NCBI RefSeq assembly: GCF_012295525.1
Contig: NZ_CP051167.1
Coordinates: forward strand, 3,331,501-3,395,500
Reading direction: 5' to 3'
Source: Oxynema aestuarii AP17
Lineage (GTDB): Bacteria; Cyanobacteriota; Cyanobacteriia; Cyanobacteriales; Laspinemataceae
DNA: 64,000 bases
In this document: positions 17,861 through 25,550 of the stretch, piece after piece
Position numbering within the stretch: position 1 is the stretch's first letter
How the letters are laid out: each line of letters opens with the position of its first letter
Translations under genes and position numbers: made by a program
The notes under the pieces: model-generated
The model's input: the letters and a program-made list of their open reading frames with translations, nothing else
Databases searched by the model: none
Told to the model about the DNA's origin: nothing

Positions 17861-17925
17861 ATCTTTAAAGTTCCGTCGATCGCCGAGCGCCTGACGGTCG
17901 CGATTGACGGTCGATAACAGCCATG

Positions 17926-17951
17926 ACGCCCCGCCTCGCGCGGGGCGTTTT
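17926..17951 (+). terminator. Rho-independent terminator of porin 2
   Basis: ACGCCCCG pairs with CGGGGCGT around CCTCGCG, followed by TTTT; 65 bases after the stop codon. Its sequence differs from the porin 1 terminator although the genes' 3' ends are identical. Confidence 0.85.
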
Positions 17952-18066
17952 CGCTTGGCAACCCGCGTGGGGCAAACGATCCGGAAAGATCCTGCTCGTC
18001 GGAACTCCGAGGAATTTAGGCGACCGACCCCGGGAGAAACCTGCAAAGTCCAGTGGAAAACCGGGG

Positions 18067-18072
18067 TATAAT
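18067..18072 (+). promoter_or_regulatory. Candidate -10 box upstream of Rrf2 gene
   Basis: TATAAT preceded by GGGG; no good -35 was found. The 17952-18293 stretch otherwise holds no firm gene. A 40-codon frame starting ATG AGG ATA AAT AGC at about 18108 lies 35 bases downstream of the box and ends with TGA near 18228; it resembles nothing known and may be chance. Confidence 0.35.
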
Positions 18073-18293
18073 AGAACGAATCGCGCGATCGCGCTCGAAT
18101 CAGTGATGAGGATAAATAGCAATGTCAAGTTAGTCCCGAGGGATCCGGTATGTCCTTCGTTTGACCCGAGTTTTGAATCTTTCCTACCCACAACCGTGCG
18201 CGATCGGCCTCGATCCCCGAAGTCTTGAAACTCGGCGATCGGCACTCGTGCGATCGTCTCCCTTGACTTTTCAAATACCCTCTATTTTGGCCT

Positions 18294-18731
18294 GTGGAAC
18301 TTTCTTGTAAAAGTGAATATGCCCTGCTAGCTTTACTAGAGCTAGCCGATCGCTACGATCGCGGCGAACCCCAACAAATTCGGCAAATAGCCGCTCAACA
18401 AAATATCCCCGACCGATATTTAGAGCAGCTTTTGGCAACCTTACGCCGTTGCGGGATCGTTCGCAGTCAAAGAGGCGCAAAAGGTGGCTATTTACTCGCA
18501 CGAGAACCTTGGAAAATTACTTTATTAGAAGTCGTCGGTTGTATTGAGGGTTTGGATGCCACCTCGTCAGAGGAAGAATCTGCCCTGCGAAGTGTAGAAA
18601 CGGCTGTAGTTCGCGACATTTGGCAAGAAGCTTGTGAAGCCTCGAATGCGGTTTTGCAAAAATACACGCTTCAAGATTTATGCACCCAGAGGGATGCGCG
18701 ACAGCAGCTCAATATTATGTATTACATTTAG
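18294..18731 (+). CDS. Rrf2-family transcriptional regulator
   Basis: A 145-residue winged-helix regulator. The Rrf2 N-terminus is clear: ELSCKSEYALLALLELADRY, IRQIAAQQNIPDRYLEQLL, then LRRCGIVRSQRGAKGGYLLA (recognition helix and wing) and ITLLEVVGCIEGLD. It lacks the three-Cys cluster of the iron-sulfur members IscR and NsrR; only one Cys (EACEASNAV) lies in that part, so it is closer to CymR, which controls cysteine metabolism in Firmicutes by binding cysteine synthase. The next gene is cysK, 154 bases downstream, which supports that role by context. The start is GTG at 18294. Confidence 0.9.
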   Translation: MELSCKSEYALLALLELADRYDRGEPQQIRQIAAQQNIPDRYLEQLLATLRRCGIVRSQRGAKGGYLLAREPWKITLLEVVGCIEGLDATSSEEESALRSVETAVVRDIWQEACEASNAVLQKYTLQDLCTQRDARQQLNIMYYI

Positions 18732-18885
18732 TTAAAACGTCGTCCTCAACCTTCATATTTTTCTCGATCCCCACAACTTGAGGACGACCGACGGTAGGTT
18801 TTATTGTTGCCGATGTCGAATGTAGGTTACTGCAATCGAAAGCGGAGATAACTGTCCATTCAACGATTACCCTTAAGAAATTCTT

Positions 18886-19848
18886 ATGCGTATTGCTCGG
18901 AACATCACGGAATTAGTCGGTCGGACTCCTTTAGTCGAACTCAATCGCATTCCCCAAGCCGAAGGCTGTGTCGGACGCATTGTCGTCAAGTTAGAAGGCA
19001 TGAACCCAGCAGCGTCGGTGAAAGATCGCATCGGCGTGAGCATGGTCGAAGCCGCCGAACGAGAAGGTTTGATAACGCCGGGAAAAACGATTTTAGTCGA
19101 GCCGACCTCGGGAAATACCGGGATTGCCCTAGCAATGGTTGCCGCCGCCAAGGGCTATCAGTTGATTTTGACCATGCCCGATACTATGAGTACGGAGCGG
19201 CGATCGATGTTACGGGCTTATGGCGCTCAGTTAGAATTGACCCCCGGTTTTGAAGGCATGAGCGGTGCCATTCGTCGCGCCCAAGAAATTGCGGACAATA
19301 CGCCCAATTCTTATATGTTGCAGCAGTTTCGCAATCCCGCCAACCCGAAGGTTCACCGCGAAACCACCGCCGAAGAAATTTGGGAAGATACGGACGGTCA
19401 AGTCGATATCCTGATTGCGGGGGTGGGAACCGGGGGAACGATTACCGGGATTTCCGAAGTGTTGAAACAGAAAAAATCCGGGTTCCGGACGATCGCCGTC
19501 GAACCGACCAACAGCCCCGTTCTTTCCGGAGGGCAACCCGGACCGCATAAAATTCAAGGCATCGGCGCGGGTTTCGTTCCCGATGTTTTAAACGTGGACT
19601 TGATTGACGAAGTGGTCACCGTCAGCGATGACGAGGCGATCGCCTACGGTCGGCGCCTCGCCCGCGAAGAAGGCTTACTTTCTGGGATTTCCTCCGGCGC
19701 CGCCCTCTGTGCGGCTATCCGCGTCGCGCGGCGATCGGAAAACGAAGGCAAATTGATCGTCATGATTCAGCCGAGTTTCGGGGAACGCTACTTGAGTACG
19801 CCTCTGTTCCAAGACCCCGAACTGAGCGTTTCAGCCGTTGGCAGTTAG
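18886..19848 (+). CDS. cysK: Cysteine synthase A
   Basis: O-acetylserine (thiol)-lyase (EC 2.5.1.47) makes cysteine from O-acetylserine and sulfide with PLP. The 320 residues match the family. Lys46 in [11 protein letters not shown] forms the Schiff base, [15 protein letters not shown] binds substrate, [10 protein letters not shown] binds the cofactor phosphate, and [12 protein letters not shown] completes the site. The tail does not look extended as in cystathionine beta-synthase. It follows the Rrf2 regulator on the same strand and ends at a strong bidirectional terminator. Confidence 0.96.
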   Translation: MRIARNITELVGRTPLVELNRIPQAEGCVGRIVVKLEGMNPAASVKDRIGVSMVEAAEREGLITPGKTILVEPTSGNTGIALAMVAAAKGYQLILTMPDTMSTERRSMLRAYGAQLELTPGFEGMSGAIRRAQEIADNTPNSYMLQQFRNPANPKVHRETTAEEIWEDTDGQVDILIAGVGTGGTITGISEVLKQKKSGFRTIAVEPTNSPVLSGGQPGPHKIQGIGAGFVPDVLNVDLIDEVVTVSDDEAIAYGRRLAREEGLLSGISSGAALCAAIRVARRSENEGKLIVMIQPSFGERYLSTPLFQDPELSVSAVGS

Positions 19849-19942
19849 TCGGATAAGCCGTCGCCTTCATGACACCATAAATCAATCACTCTGGCGGGTA
19901 ACATACCCGCCTTTTGGCTCATCTCATCGCAAGCAATTTCAA

Positions 19943-19980
19943 TAAAAAAAGCGCACGCGGTTCAAAGCGTGCGCTTTTTT
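19943..19980. terminator. Bidirectional terminator, cysK / TPPV-repeat gene
   Basis: AAAGCGCACGC pairs with GCGTGCGCTTT around GGTTCAAA, with A and T runs outside the stem on both sides. It lies between two convergent genes and can serve both. Confidence 0.9.
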
Positions 19981-20018
19981 CTAAGTTAGAAACTTAACTC
20001 GGGTGATGAGATTGAGCT

Positions 20019-20942
20019 TTAGTCAAAGCTATCAAACTCAAGTCCAGTTTGTTTGTAAACTTGAAGCTGAATCAAGCTGACATTGCGGTAGCGAACGAAT
20101 CCAGCACCACGGATTTGGAACGAAGAGCGCAATAAGCCATCCGCCGAACGACCGACAGGAGAAGCGGCAAAACGAACCAAGAAGCGAATCTGAGACGCTT
20201 TCAGCCCGCGCAATCCAGCAATGATATCCGCATCAGTCCGACCCGTCCCGACTAAGCCGACAAACTCCGTGCTATTGAAGCCCGTTAAGATATCGACTCC
20301 GGCACCATTAAACGCCGCTTCCGCAGCACTGAGAATACCAACCGTATCTCCACGTAACAGAGCCGCTTGAACTAACGGCGTGGCGAGCAACTGCTCGACC
20401 GGAATTCCCGTTCTCAAGGACAGACCATTCAAGTAGTCGAGAACTGCTTGCGGGACCGCCGGACCGGGAGGAGTCACCGGAGGAGTCACCGGAGGAGTCA
20501 CCGGAGGAGTCACCGGAGGAGTCACCGGAGGAGTCACCGGAGGAGTCACCGGAGGAGTCACCGGAGGAGTCACCGGAGGAGTCACCGGAGGAGTCACCGG
20601 AGGAGTCACCGGAGGAGTCACCGGAGGAGTCACCGGAGGCGTTACCGGAGGAGTCACCGGAGGCGTCACCGGAGGCGTTACCGGAGGGGTCACCGGAGGC
20701 GTTACCGGAGGAGTCACCGGAGGCGTCACCGGAGGAGTCACCGGAGTACCAATGGGAAGCGCCGGAGTAATTGGAATGACCGGGGGTTCTGGTCCGATAG
20801 GTGAGGGCGTAATCGGGGATTGAGCCTCAGCAGGCTTGGCTCCCGTGAGATTGACTACGGAAGCGGCAGCCGCCGCTACCCCGACAAATAAAAGTTTTGT
20901 TCCTGAAGCTTGCAAATTTGAGAATCGCTGTTTTCCGTTCAT
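20019..20942 (-). CDS. Secreted TPPV-repeat protein
   Basis: A 307-residue protein of unknown function. The N-terminus has a hydrophobic export signal (LLFVGVAAAAASVVNLTGA, then KPAEAQ as likely cleavage site). A proline-rich linker follows, dominated by about 23 exact TPPV units (roughly residues 65-157), an extended rod-like spacer. The C-terminal 145 residues form a separate domain, VPQAVLDYLNGLSLRTGIPV to SFDDFEL-like LEFDSFD, rich in helices and ending with SFQIRGAGFVRYRNVSLIQL. Such a design suggests a cell-wall or outer-surface protein reaching across the envelope. It has a 280-base leader with its own structure (see 20943-21405). No domain family was recognised. Confidence 0.8.
   Translation of the reverse strand: MNGKQRFSNLQASGTKLLFVGVAAAAASVVNLTGAKPAEAQSPITPSPIGPEPPVIPITPALPIGTPVTPPVTPPVTPPVTPPVTPPVTPPVTPPVTPPVTPPVTPPVTPPVTPPVTPPVTPPVTPPVTPPVTPPVTPPVTPPVTPPVTPPVTPPVTPPGPAVPQAVLDYLNGLSLRTGIPVEQLLATPLVQAALLRGDTVGILSAAEAAFNGAGVDILTGFNSTEFVGLVGTGRTDADIIAGLRGLKASQIRFLVRFAASPVGRSADGLLRSSFQIRGAGFVRYRNVSLIQLQVYKQTGLEFDSFD
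20469..20748 (-). repeat. 12-bp tandem repeat coding TPPV
   Basis: About 23 copies of a 12-base unit, seen on the plus strand as GTCACCGGAGGA. The copies from 20469 to about 20636 are identical; those from 20637 to 20748 show third-position changes (GGCGTTACC, GGGGTCACC). The identical block is at the C-terminal side of the array and marks recent expansion by slippage or unequal exchange. The number of copies is likely to vary between strains. Confidence 0.95.
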
Positions 20943-21188
20943 AAGACCACGTTCCGCTATGTACTCCTAATATTAAATAGGAGAGGAAGCAGTGCGGTTA
21001 TTACCACTTCCTATGGACAGTTAACCTGGTTTTCAACCGATTGGCCCACAAACCAGGTAAAAGCTACTCGGACTGCCCGTAAAATGCTCGTGCAAACACT
21101 CTTGAGAGTCCTTAGCAAAGACGCTTACCATCTTAACCCACCCAGATGTTGGCGATAATTGGCAGCGTCGGCATTGTGCGCGCTGTTG

Positions 21189-21221
21189 CTAAGCTTTACT
21201 AGCTACAAGTCGTGGTTTCAT
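21189..21221 (-). CDS. 10-codon leader ORF with porin-like upstream sequence
   Basis: Reads MKPRLVASKA then TAG. Its upstream sequence (AAGGTGTGAGGAAAACAAA, then ATG) closely matches the second porin leader (AAGGTGTGAGGAGAAAAAC). It could be a leader peptide, or the surviving 5' end of a lost porin-type gene whose leader now precedes the TPPV-repeat gene. Translation is unproven. Confidence 0.35.
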   Translation of the reverse strand: MKPRLVASKA

Positions 21222-21228
21222 TTTGTTT

Positions 21229-21237
21229 TCCTCACAC
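21229..21237 (-). promoter_or_regulatory. Third putative Yfr1 target site
   Basis: The minus strand reads GTGTGAGGA eight bases before the ATG of the 10-codon ORF, the same motif and similar distance to a start codon as in both porin leaders. Confidence 0.5.
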
Positions 21238-21405
21238 CTTAAAAGTAATTTAAGCAGGAATTTACTTGACTAGCCAGCTCAGCCAGAATATTGTGACTGA
21301 CTCACCAAATATTTGGTGTTTTAGTTAGCAAAGCTTAACCTGCCCGATCGCCTCCCTACACTCTAAGGGTTCTAACGATAACGATCGCTCCTATTAATGA
21401 GACTT

Positions 21406-23325
21406 TTAAAAGGAAATACCGTAAACAATACTGAAGTTTAATCGAACCCCGTCTCCCGTGTTGCCTGTTAAGTCGAGGATACCAAAACTGGTAACTAGAG
21501 GAACTCTCCTGAATGGTACCACAGATACTCCCAATGTCAAGTCACGACCCGTCCATTCAGCCATCGCCGTCGCTTGATCTCCCATTGTTGTTGCGAAGCT
21601 GCCAAAAACATTAAACTCCGATCCTCCCAACTCATCATTGGGGTCAAAGTTGCTTTCTGTTCGGAAAATTCCATTCCCCAAACCTAACGAAACAAAGGCC
21701 AAACTAAAAGGCTTTTGTACGTCTGGGTTGAGAACTAAAATTTTACTAACAACTCCATAAAAACTACGTCCTGTATCGCCTGCCGCATTGTCCCAATCGA
21801 CTAAGTTTTGAACTCCCACTCCCACTGCAAAATTATTAGGTAAATTGCGACTGGCTTGCAAGCTGATGCTCCCCGCCCCAAAGTTGTTACTTTGTCCCCG
21901 TTCGTTCGACAATCCCGTAATCGAAAGGGTTGTTGACAAACCGACGGATTTTTCGGGGTCGCCAAAGCCAATGGAGGCGGCGAAGGCGCCATCTTCGGCG
22001 TCGGTGAAGCGGTTGCGCTGGTTGAAGATAAAGCCGACGGATGCATTACCCCAACCACTACCGAACCCTGTAGGTGTTTGATTGCTAATCGCTGGAAAGG
22101 TTCCCGGTACGCCGAGGGATCGAGCAATTTCGCGCAATTGATCCCGAGTTAAAGAATTAATTAATAAATCCAAGGTGCGAACTTGCTCGCCGGAAAGGAT
22201 GACGTTAGAATCGCCCCTTGCTTCCAGACGTTCGATGAGTGGTAGGAGTTCGTCCACTTGTCGCTGTTGCTGCTCGGTCAGATCGAGGTCGCGAGCGAAG
22301 CGGAGAATTTGTAAAAGTTCTTGGACTTCCTGTGCGGTAAAACGGCGAGCGGTGGGAACGGGAGGTGGTAGAGTTTCTTCGATTTGAGCGATTTCTTCAG
22401 GGGTGAGTGAGTCGAGTAAGGTTTTAATTTGGGCGGCTTGTTCTTCAGATAAAACAACGATCGCCTCGTCTTCTCTCAAACGTGCTTCTAAACTGGCGAT
22501 GAGGGAACTAATTTCTGTGTTTTGTTGGGGTCGCAAGTTCAACCGTTGAATTTCTTCGAGGACGGCGACGAGTTCTTGAAGTGCTTCTTGAGTCCATCGG
22601 TTAGCCACCTCCGGGCGTTCGAGCAGCGACGCTTCTATTTGTTCTCGTTCTCTTTCGCTGAGAGAATCGAGGATTTCTTTGAGTTGTAGGGATTGTCCGG
22701 GAGATAAGAAAACTTCACGATCGCCTTGCGCTTGCAGTTCTTTGAGGTCTTGAATTAAAAGCTGAATTTGAGTGGCTTGAGTCGGTCGAAGTCGCAAGTT
22801 TTGAACTTCTTCGAGCAACAAAATAACATCGGCGAGTTCCTGTTGATTTAAAACCGCAATTTCTACTGCGGGAAGTTCGAGAGCGCTTTCCAACTGTTCG
22901 ATTTCTTCGGGAGTCAGAGATGCGAGTAAGCTTTGAACTTGCCTTGCTTGTCGCTCCGAGACAATCAAAACAGGATCGCCCGTAGCTTTTAAGTCCTCCA
23001 ACTCATCAATGAGGGTGTTAATTTCTGCTTCTTGCTGCGGTCTGAGTTCGAGATCTCTAATCCCTCTGATGAGAATTAATAATTGCTCTAATTCTTGTTG
23101 GGTGTAAGCATTATTGCTCTGAGGCGATTGAGAATCCGTGGGGGGGACGGGTCGGGTATTTTGCTTGCTGCGAGGGAAATCGGTCGCAATGGCGGTAGGT
23201 TTGACGTCTAAAGTCGGATCTAATGTCGGGTTGGGACTCGCCAGTCCCATGTCGGATCTGACGACCATTGCCGAACTCAAGCAGGCTAAAAAGCCCAGGC
23301 GTAACGCAAGCCGTTTGATTAACAC
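21406..23325 (-). CDS. Secreted helical-repeat protein with C-terminal barrel-like domain
   Basis: A 639-residue protein not assigned to a known family. A signal peptide (LALRLGFLACLSSAMVV...GLASP) is followed by four diverged repeats of about 76-80 residues, approximately 72-415. Each has the plan QQELxxLLxxLxxIRxLxLRPQQ, then a helix, then VxLSxxQAxQLxxLLxSLTPEEIxQLE. The last 210 residues change character: Gly/Asn/Ser-rich alternating strands (GFGSGWGNASVGFIFNQRNR, SISLQASRNLPNNFAVGVGV, LNFSIVYGISF at the end), ending in Phe as outer-membrane barrels do. A periplasmic helical arm joined to an outer-membrane anchor is the likely form. The function is unknown. Confidence 0.8.
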   Translation of the reverse strand: MLIKRLALRLGFLACLSSAMVVRSDMGLASPNPTLDPTLDVKPTAIATDFPRSKQNTRPVPPTDSQSPQSNNAYTQQELEQLLILIRGIRDLELRPQQEAEINTLIDELEDLKATGDPVLIVSERQARQVQSLLASLTPEEIEQLESALELPAVEIAVLNQQELADVILLLEEVQNLRLRPTQATQIQLLIQDLKELQAQGDREVFLSPGQSLQLKEILDSLSEREREQIEASLLERPEVANRWTQEALQELVAVLEEIQRLNLRPQQNTEISSLIASLEARLREDEAIVVLSEEQAAQIKTLLDSLTPEEIAQIEETLPPPVPTARRFTAQEVQELLQILRFARDLDLTEQQQRQVDELLPLIERLEARGDSNVILSGEQVRTLDLLINSLTRDQLREIARSLGVPGTFPAISNQTPTGFGSGWGNASVGFIFNQRNRFTDAEDGAFAASIGFGDPEKSVGLSTTLSITGLSNERGQSNNFGAGSISLQASRNLPNNFAVGVGVQNLVDWDNAAGDTGRSFYGVVSKILVLNPDVQKPFSLAFVSLGLGNGIFRTESNFDPNDELGGSEFNVFGSFATTMGDQATAMAEWTGRDLTLGVSVVPFRRVPLVTSFGILDLTGNTGDGVRLNFSIVYGISF

Positions 23326-23685
23326 TCGTTCTACTCCCCAATCCCAACATTAAACACGTATCAAGTGAACCATATTGTCCTAGGCCATCACAACCCGCAT
23401 GGCGAGAAATTTTGACCGCCTTCGATTTTACTGCGATCGCCCAGTTGGTTCGAGTGACGCTGTAGGCGAGTGTGGGTGTTCCCCGACGGAAGTGCTGGAG
23501 GACATGGCGCGGCGCCGATGAGGGTTGTCGGATGGCTCGAACCGGGACAATCCGTTCCCCATCTTTATTTATGGTTCGCGGCGATCGCCCCGAATTCCGT
23601 AAAATTGGGTGGGAAAGGCGAAAATTTCAAGTGACTTTACAATTGAGGCGATCGTACAGTTGGGCTTTCGCCACTTCAAAGCTTT
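23326..23685. other. Intergenic region before DnaJ-domain gene
   Basis: The two flanking genes point away from each other, so both promoters should be here. No consensus box was found with confidence. A 74-codon frame (23472-23696) has no recognisable features and overlaps the next start, so it was not called. Confidence 0.5.
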
Positions 23686-24387
23686 ATGACTCGTGAAAAC
23701 TATTACCAAACATTAGGGATCGATCCACAAGCAACCCCCGCTCAAATCAAGCAGGCTTATCGACGGTTAGCGAAACAATTTCACCCCGATCGCAATCGGG
23801 GAAATGGATCCCACGAACAAATTATCCGGATTAATGCCGCCTATGAAATCTTAGGCGATCCCGAACAGCGCCAAAACTACGATCGCGCCCGAGTTTTTGG
23901 AGGATCGCGAGCTTCAAAAGGCGATCGTCAACAACGCACTGCCGACGCTCAGAGATCCTATCACGAGTATCGCCAAAGTACCCGCAACCCGGACGAACAC
24001 TTACAACAATGGCTCAAACAGGTCTATCGTCCGGTCAATCACTTCCTAGCTCGGATTTTGTCATCGTTAGATGACGAAATCGACGAACTCGCCGCCGATC
24101 CCTTCGATGATGAACTTCTGGGCAATTTTCAAGAATATCTCGATATTTGCCGCAATTTCCTCGCCAAAGCTCAGCACTCTTTTCGTTCGATGCCCAATCC
24201 CAGTAACGTTGCTGGCGTCGCCGCTCACTTATACCACTGCCTCAATCAAGTCGGCGACGGGATAGACGAACTCGAATTTTTCACCTTCAACTACGACGAG
24301 CATTACCTGCACCGAGGACAAGAACTCTTCAGAATTGCTGCCGGATTGCGGCGAGAAGCCCACGCTGCGATGAAACAAGTCTGGTAA
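23686..24387 (+). CDS. DnaJ-domain protein
   Basis: A 233-residue J-domain co-chaperone that would stimulate the ATPase of a DnaK partner. The J domain covers residues 5-70: YYQTLGIDPQATPAQIKQAY, RRLAKQFHPDRN with the essential HPD, and AAYEILGDPEQRQNYDRA. The G/F-rich and zinc-finger parts of a full DnaJ are missing. The remaining 160 residues are a helical domain (LARILSSLDDEIDELAADPF, LYHCLNQVGDGIDELEFFTF) of a type seen in other cyanobacterial J proteins but without known function. No membrane segment. Confidence 0.9.
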   Translation: MTRENYYQTLGIDPQATPAQIKQAYRRLAKQFHPDRNRGNGSHEQIIRINAAYEILGDPEQRQNYDRARVFGGSRASKGDRQQRTADAQRSYHEYRQSTRNPDEHLQQWLKQVYRPVNHFLARILSSLDDEIDELAADPFDDELLGNFQEYLDICRNFLAKAQHSFRSMPNPSNVAGVAAHLYHCLNQVGDGIDELEFFTFNYDEHYLHRGQELFRIAAGLRREAHAAMKQVW

Positions 24388-24491
24388 AGCCATGGTCGAA
24401 GGGCGCGATCGCCGCCAACCGATCCCCGATCGCCGAAAAATTAGTTTATCCTTAAAATTGAACGTCGGTTTACATAAATTTACAAGTTCTC

Positions 24492-25364
24492 ATGAAATGT
24501 ATTATCAATCGCCGCGCTCGCTTTTCAGCCAGTCATCGTTACTGGCTCGACGAGCTGAGTGAAGCGGAGAACCAAGAGCGCTTTGGGTTGTGCGCTCGAC
24601 CGATGGGACACGGGCATAACTACGTCCTCTACGTGTCGATGCAAGGAGAACTCGACGAATACGGTATGGTTCTCAACCTCTCCAACGTCAAACACGTCAT
24701 CAAAAACGAAGTCACCGGACAACTCAACTTCTCCTTTCTCAACGAAGTGTGGCCGGAATTTCGCCAAACCTTGCCGACCACGGAAAATATGGCTCGTGCG
24801 ATCTGGCATCGCCTGGCACCTCACTTACCGCTCGTGCGGATTCAACTCTTTGAACATCCCGAACTTTGGGCCGATTACGAAGGAAAAGACATGGAAACGT
24901 ATCTCACCGTAGGAACTCATTTTAGTGCCGCCCACCGTCTCGCCCGTCCCGATTTAAGTTATGAAGAAAACTGCGAAATCTACGGAAAGTGCGCCCGTCC
25001 CAACGGACACGGCCACAACTATCATTTAGAAGTCACCGTTAAAGGCGAAATCGACGAAAGAACCGGGATGCTCGTCGATTTAGTCGCCTTAGAAAAGGCG
25101 ATCGAAGATAACGTCGTCGAACCGTTCGATCACACCTTTTTAAATTACGATATTTCCTATTTTGCCGATGTCGTGCCGACGGCGGAAAATATAGCCATTT
25201 ATATCGGTCAATTACTCAAAACTCCCCTTAGAGAACTCGGCGCCGAACTGCACAAAGTCAAATTAATTGAAAGTCCGAATAATTCTTGTGAAATTTATGC
25301 GGCGGACTTACCGGAAATGAACAAACCGCTTGAAATTGCCGCGCCCGTGTTTGCAGGGGTGTAA
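24492..25364 (+). CDS. Fused double 6-carboxy/pyruvoyl-tetrahydropterin synthase
   Basis: A 290-residue protein made of two tandem PTPS/QueD modules (about 1-130 and 135-275). Each has FSAxHR, the catalytic Cys and Zn-binding CARPxGHGHNY, and TAENMA/TAENIA. QueD converts dihydroneopterin triphosphate to 6-carboxytetrahydropterin for queuosine; PTPS-type enzymes make biopterin precursors. The second module keeps the Asp-His of the catalytic relay (PFDHTFLN), while the first has LNFSFLN there and so lacks it. The second also ends in the usual substrate-binding Glu (KLIESPNNSCEIY). The first half may serve as a structural or partner domain. Single QueD is about 120-140 residues, so this is a clear duplication-fusion. 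Confidence 0.88.
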   Translation: MKCIINRRARFSASHRYWLDELSEAENQERFGLCARPMGHGHNYVLYVSMQGELDEYGMVLNLSNVKHVIKNEVTGQLNFSFLNEVWPEFRQTLPTTENMARAIWHRLAPHLPLVRIQLFEHPELWADYEGKDMETYLTVGTHFSAAHRLARPDLSYEENCEIYGKCARPNGHGHNYHLEVTVKGEIDERTGMLVDLVALEKAIEDNVVEPFDHTFLNYDISYFADVVPTAENIAIYIGQLLKTPLRELGAELHKVKLIESPNNSCEIYAADLPEMNKPLEIAAPVFAGV

Positions 25365-25479
25365 TTGAGCCGACCCGTCGAGAGAAAATCTCCTTTTTGT
25401 ATCCGCCTTTTTGTGTTCGATGGAGGCGATCGCCACTTGAGAAGTTCTATAGATAGCATTTCTCAATTCAACGATCGCA

Positions 25480-25521
25480 GATCCCCCTAAAGTTCCCCTT
25501 CAAAAGGGGGACTTTAGGATC
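25480..25521. repeat. Palindromic intergenic repeat (hairpin)
   Basis: GATCCCCCTAAAGTTCCCCT and AGGGGGACTTTAGGATC pair around CAAA, a near-complete hairpin between two convergent genes, where it could end transcription from both. It belongs to the same CCCCC/GGGGG type of cyanobacterial dispersed repeat as the one inside tnpB at 40655. Confidence 0.75.
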
Positions 25522-25550
25522 GGGTTCCTACCTCTCACCGATGGTTTCGT

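Larger units (their letters stand above)
20943..21405 (-). promoter_or_regulatory. Long structured leader of the TPPV-repeat gene
   Basis: The 463 bases between the two minus-strand genes hold no full gene. On the minus strand, reading towards the TPPV gene, there is a Yfr1-type site (21229-21237), a 10-codon ORF (21189-21221), then a hairpin ACCTGGTTT...AAACCAGGT (about 21023-21058) and a possible GGAAGTGG/CCACTTCC pairing zone. AGGAG lies about 20 bases before the ATG at 20942. The layout suggests a regulated leader of at least 280 bases. The region 21300-21405 should include a terminator or promoter but none was clear. Confidence 0.45.

Noticed and set aside
17923-18228. 101-codon plus-strand frame before the Rrf2 gene
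   Set aside because: It begins inside the porin terminator; only the last 40 codons, behind a TATAAT, could be real, and they resemble nothing known.
20448-20804. Arg/Ser-His repeat frame; possible CRISPR-like array
   Set aside because: It is the antisense of the TPPV array. Units are 12 bases with no spacers, so it is neither a CRISPR array nor a gene.
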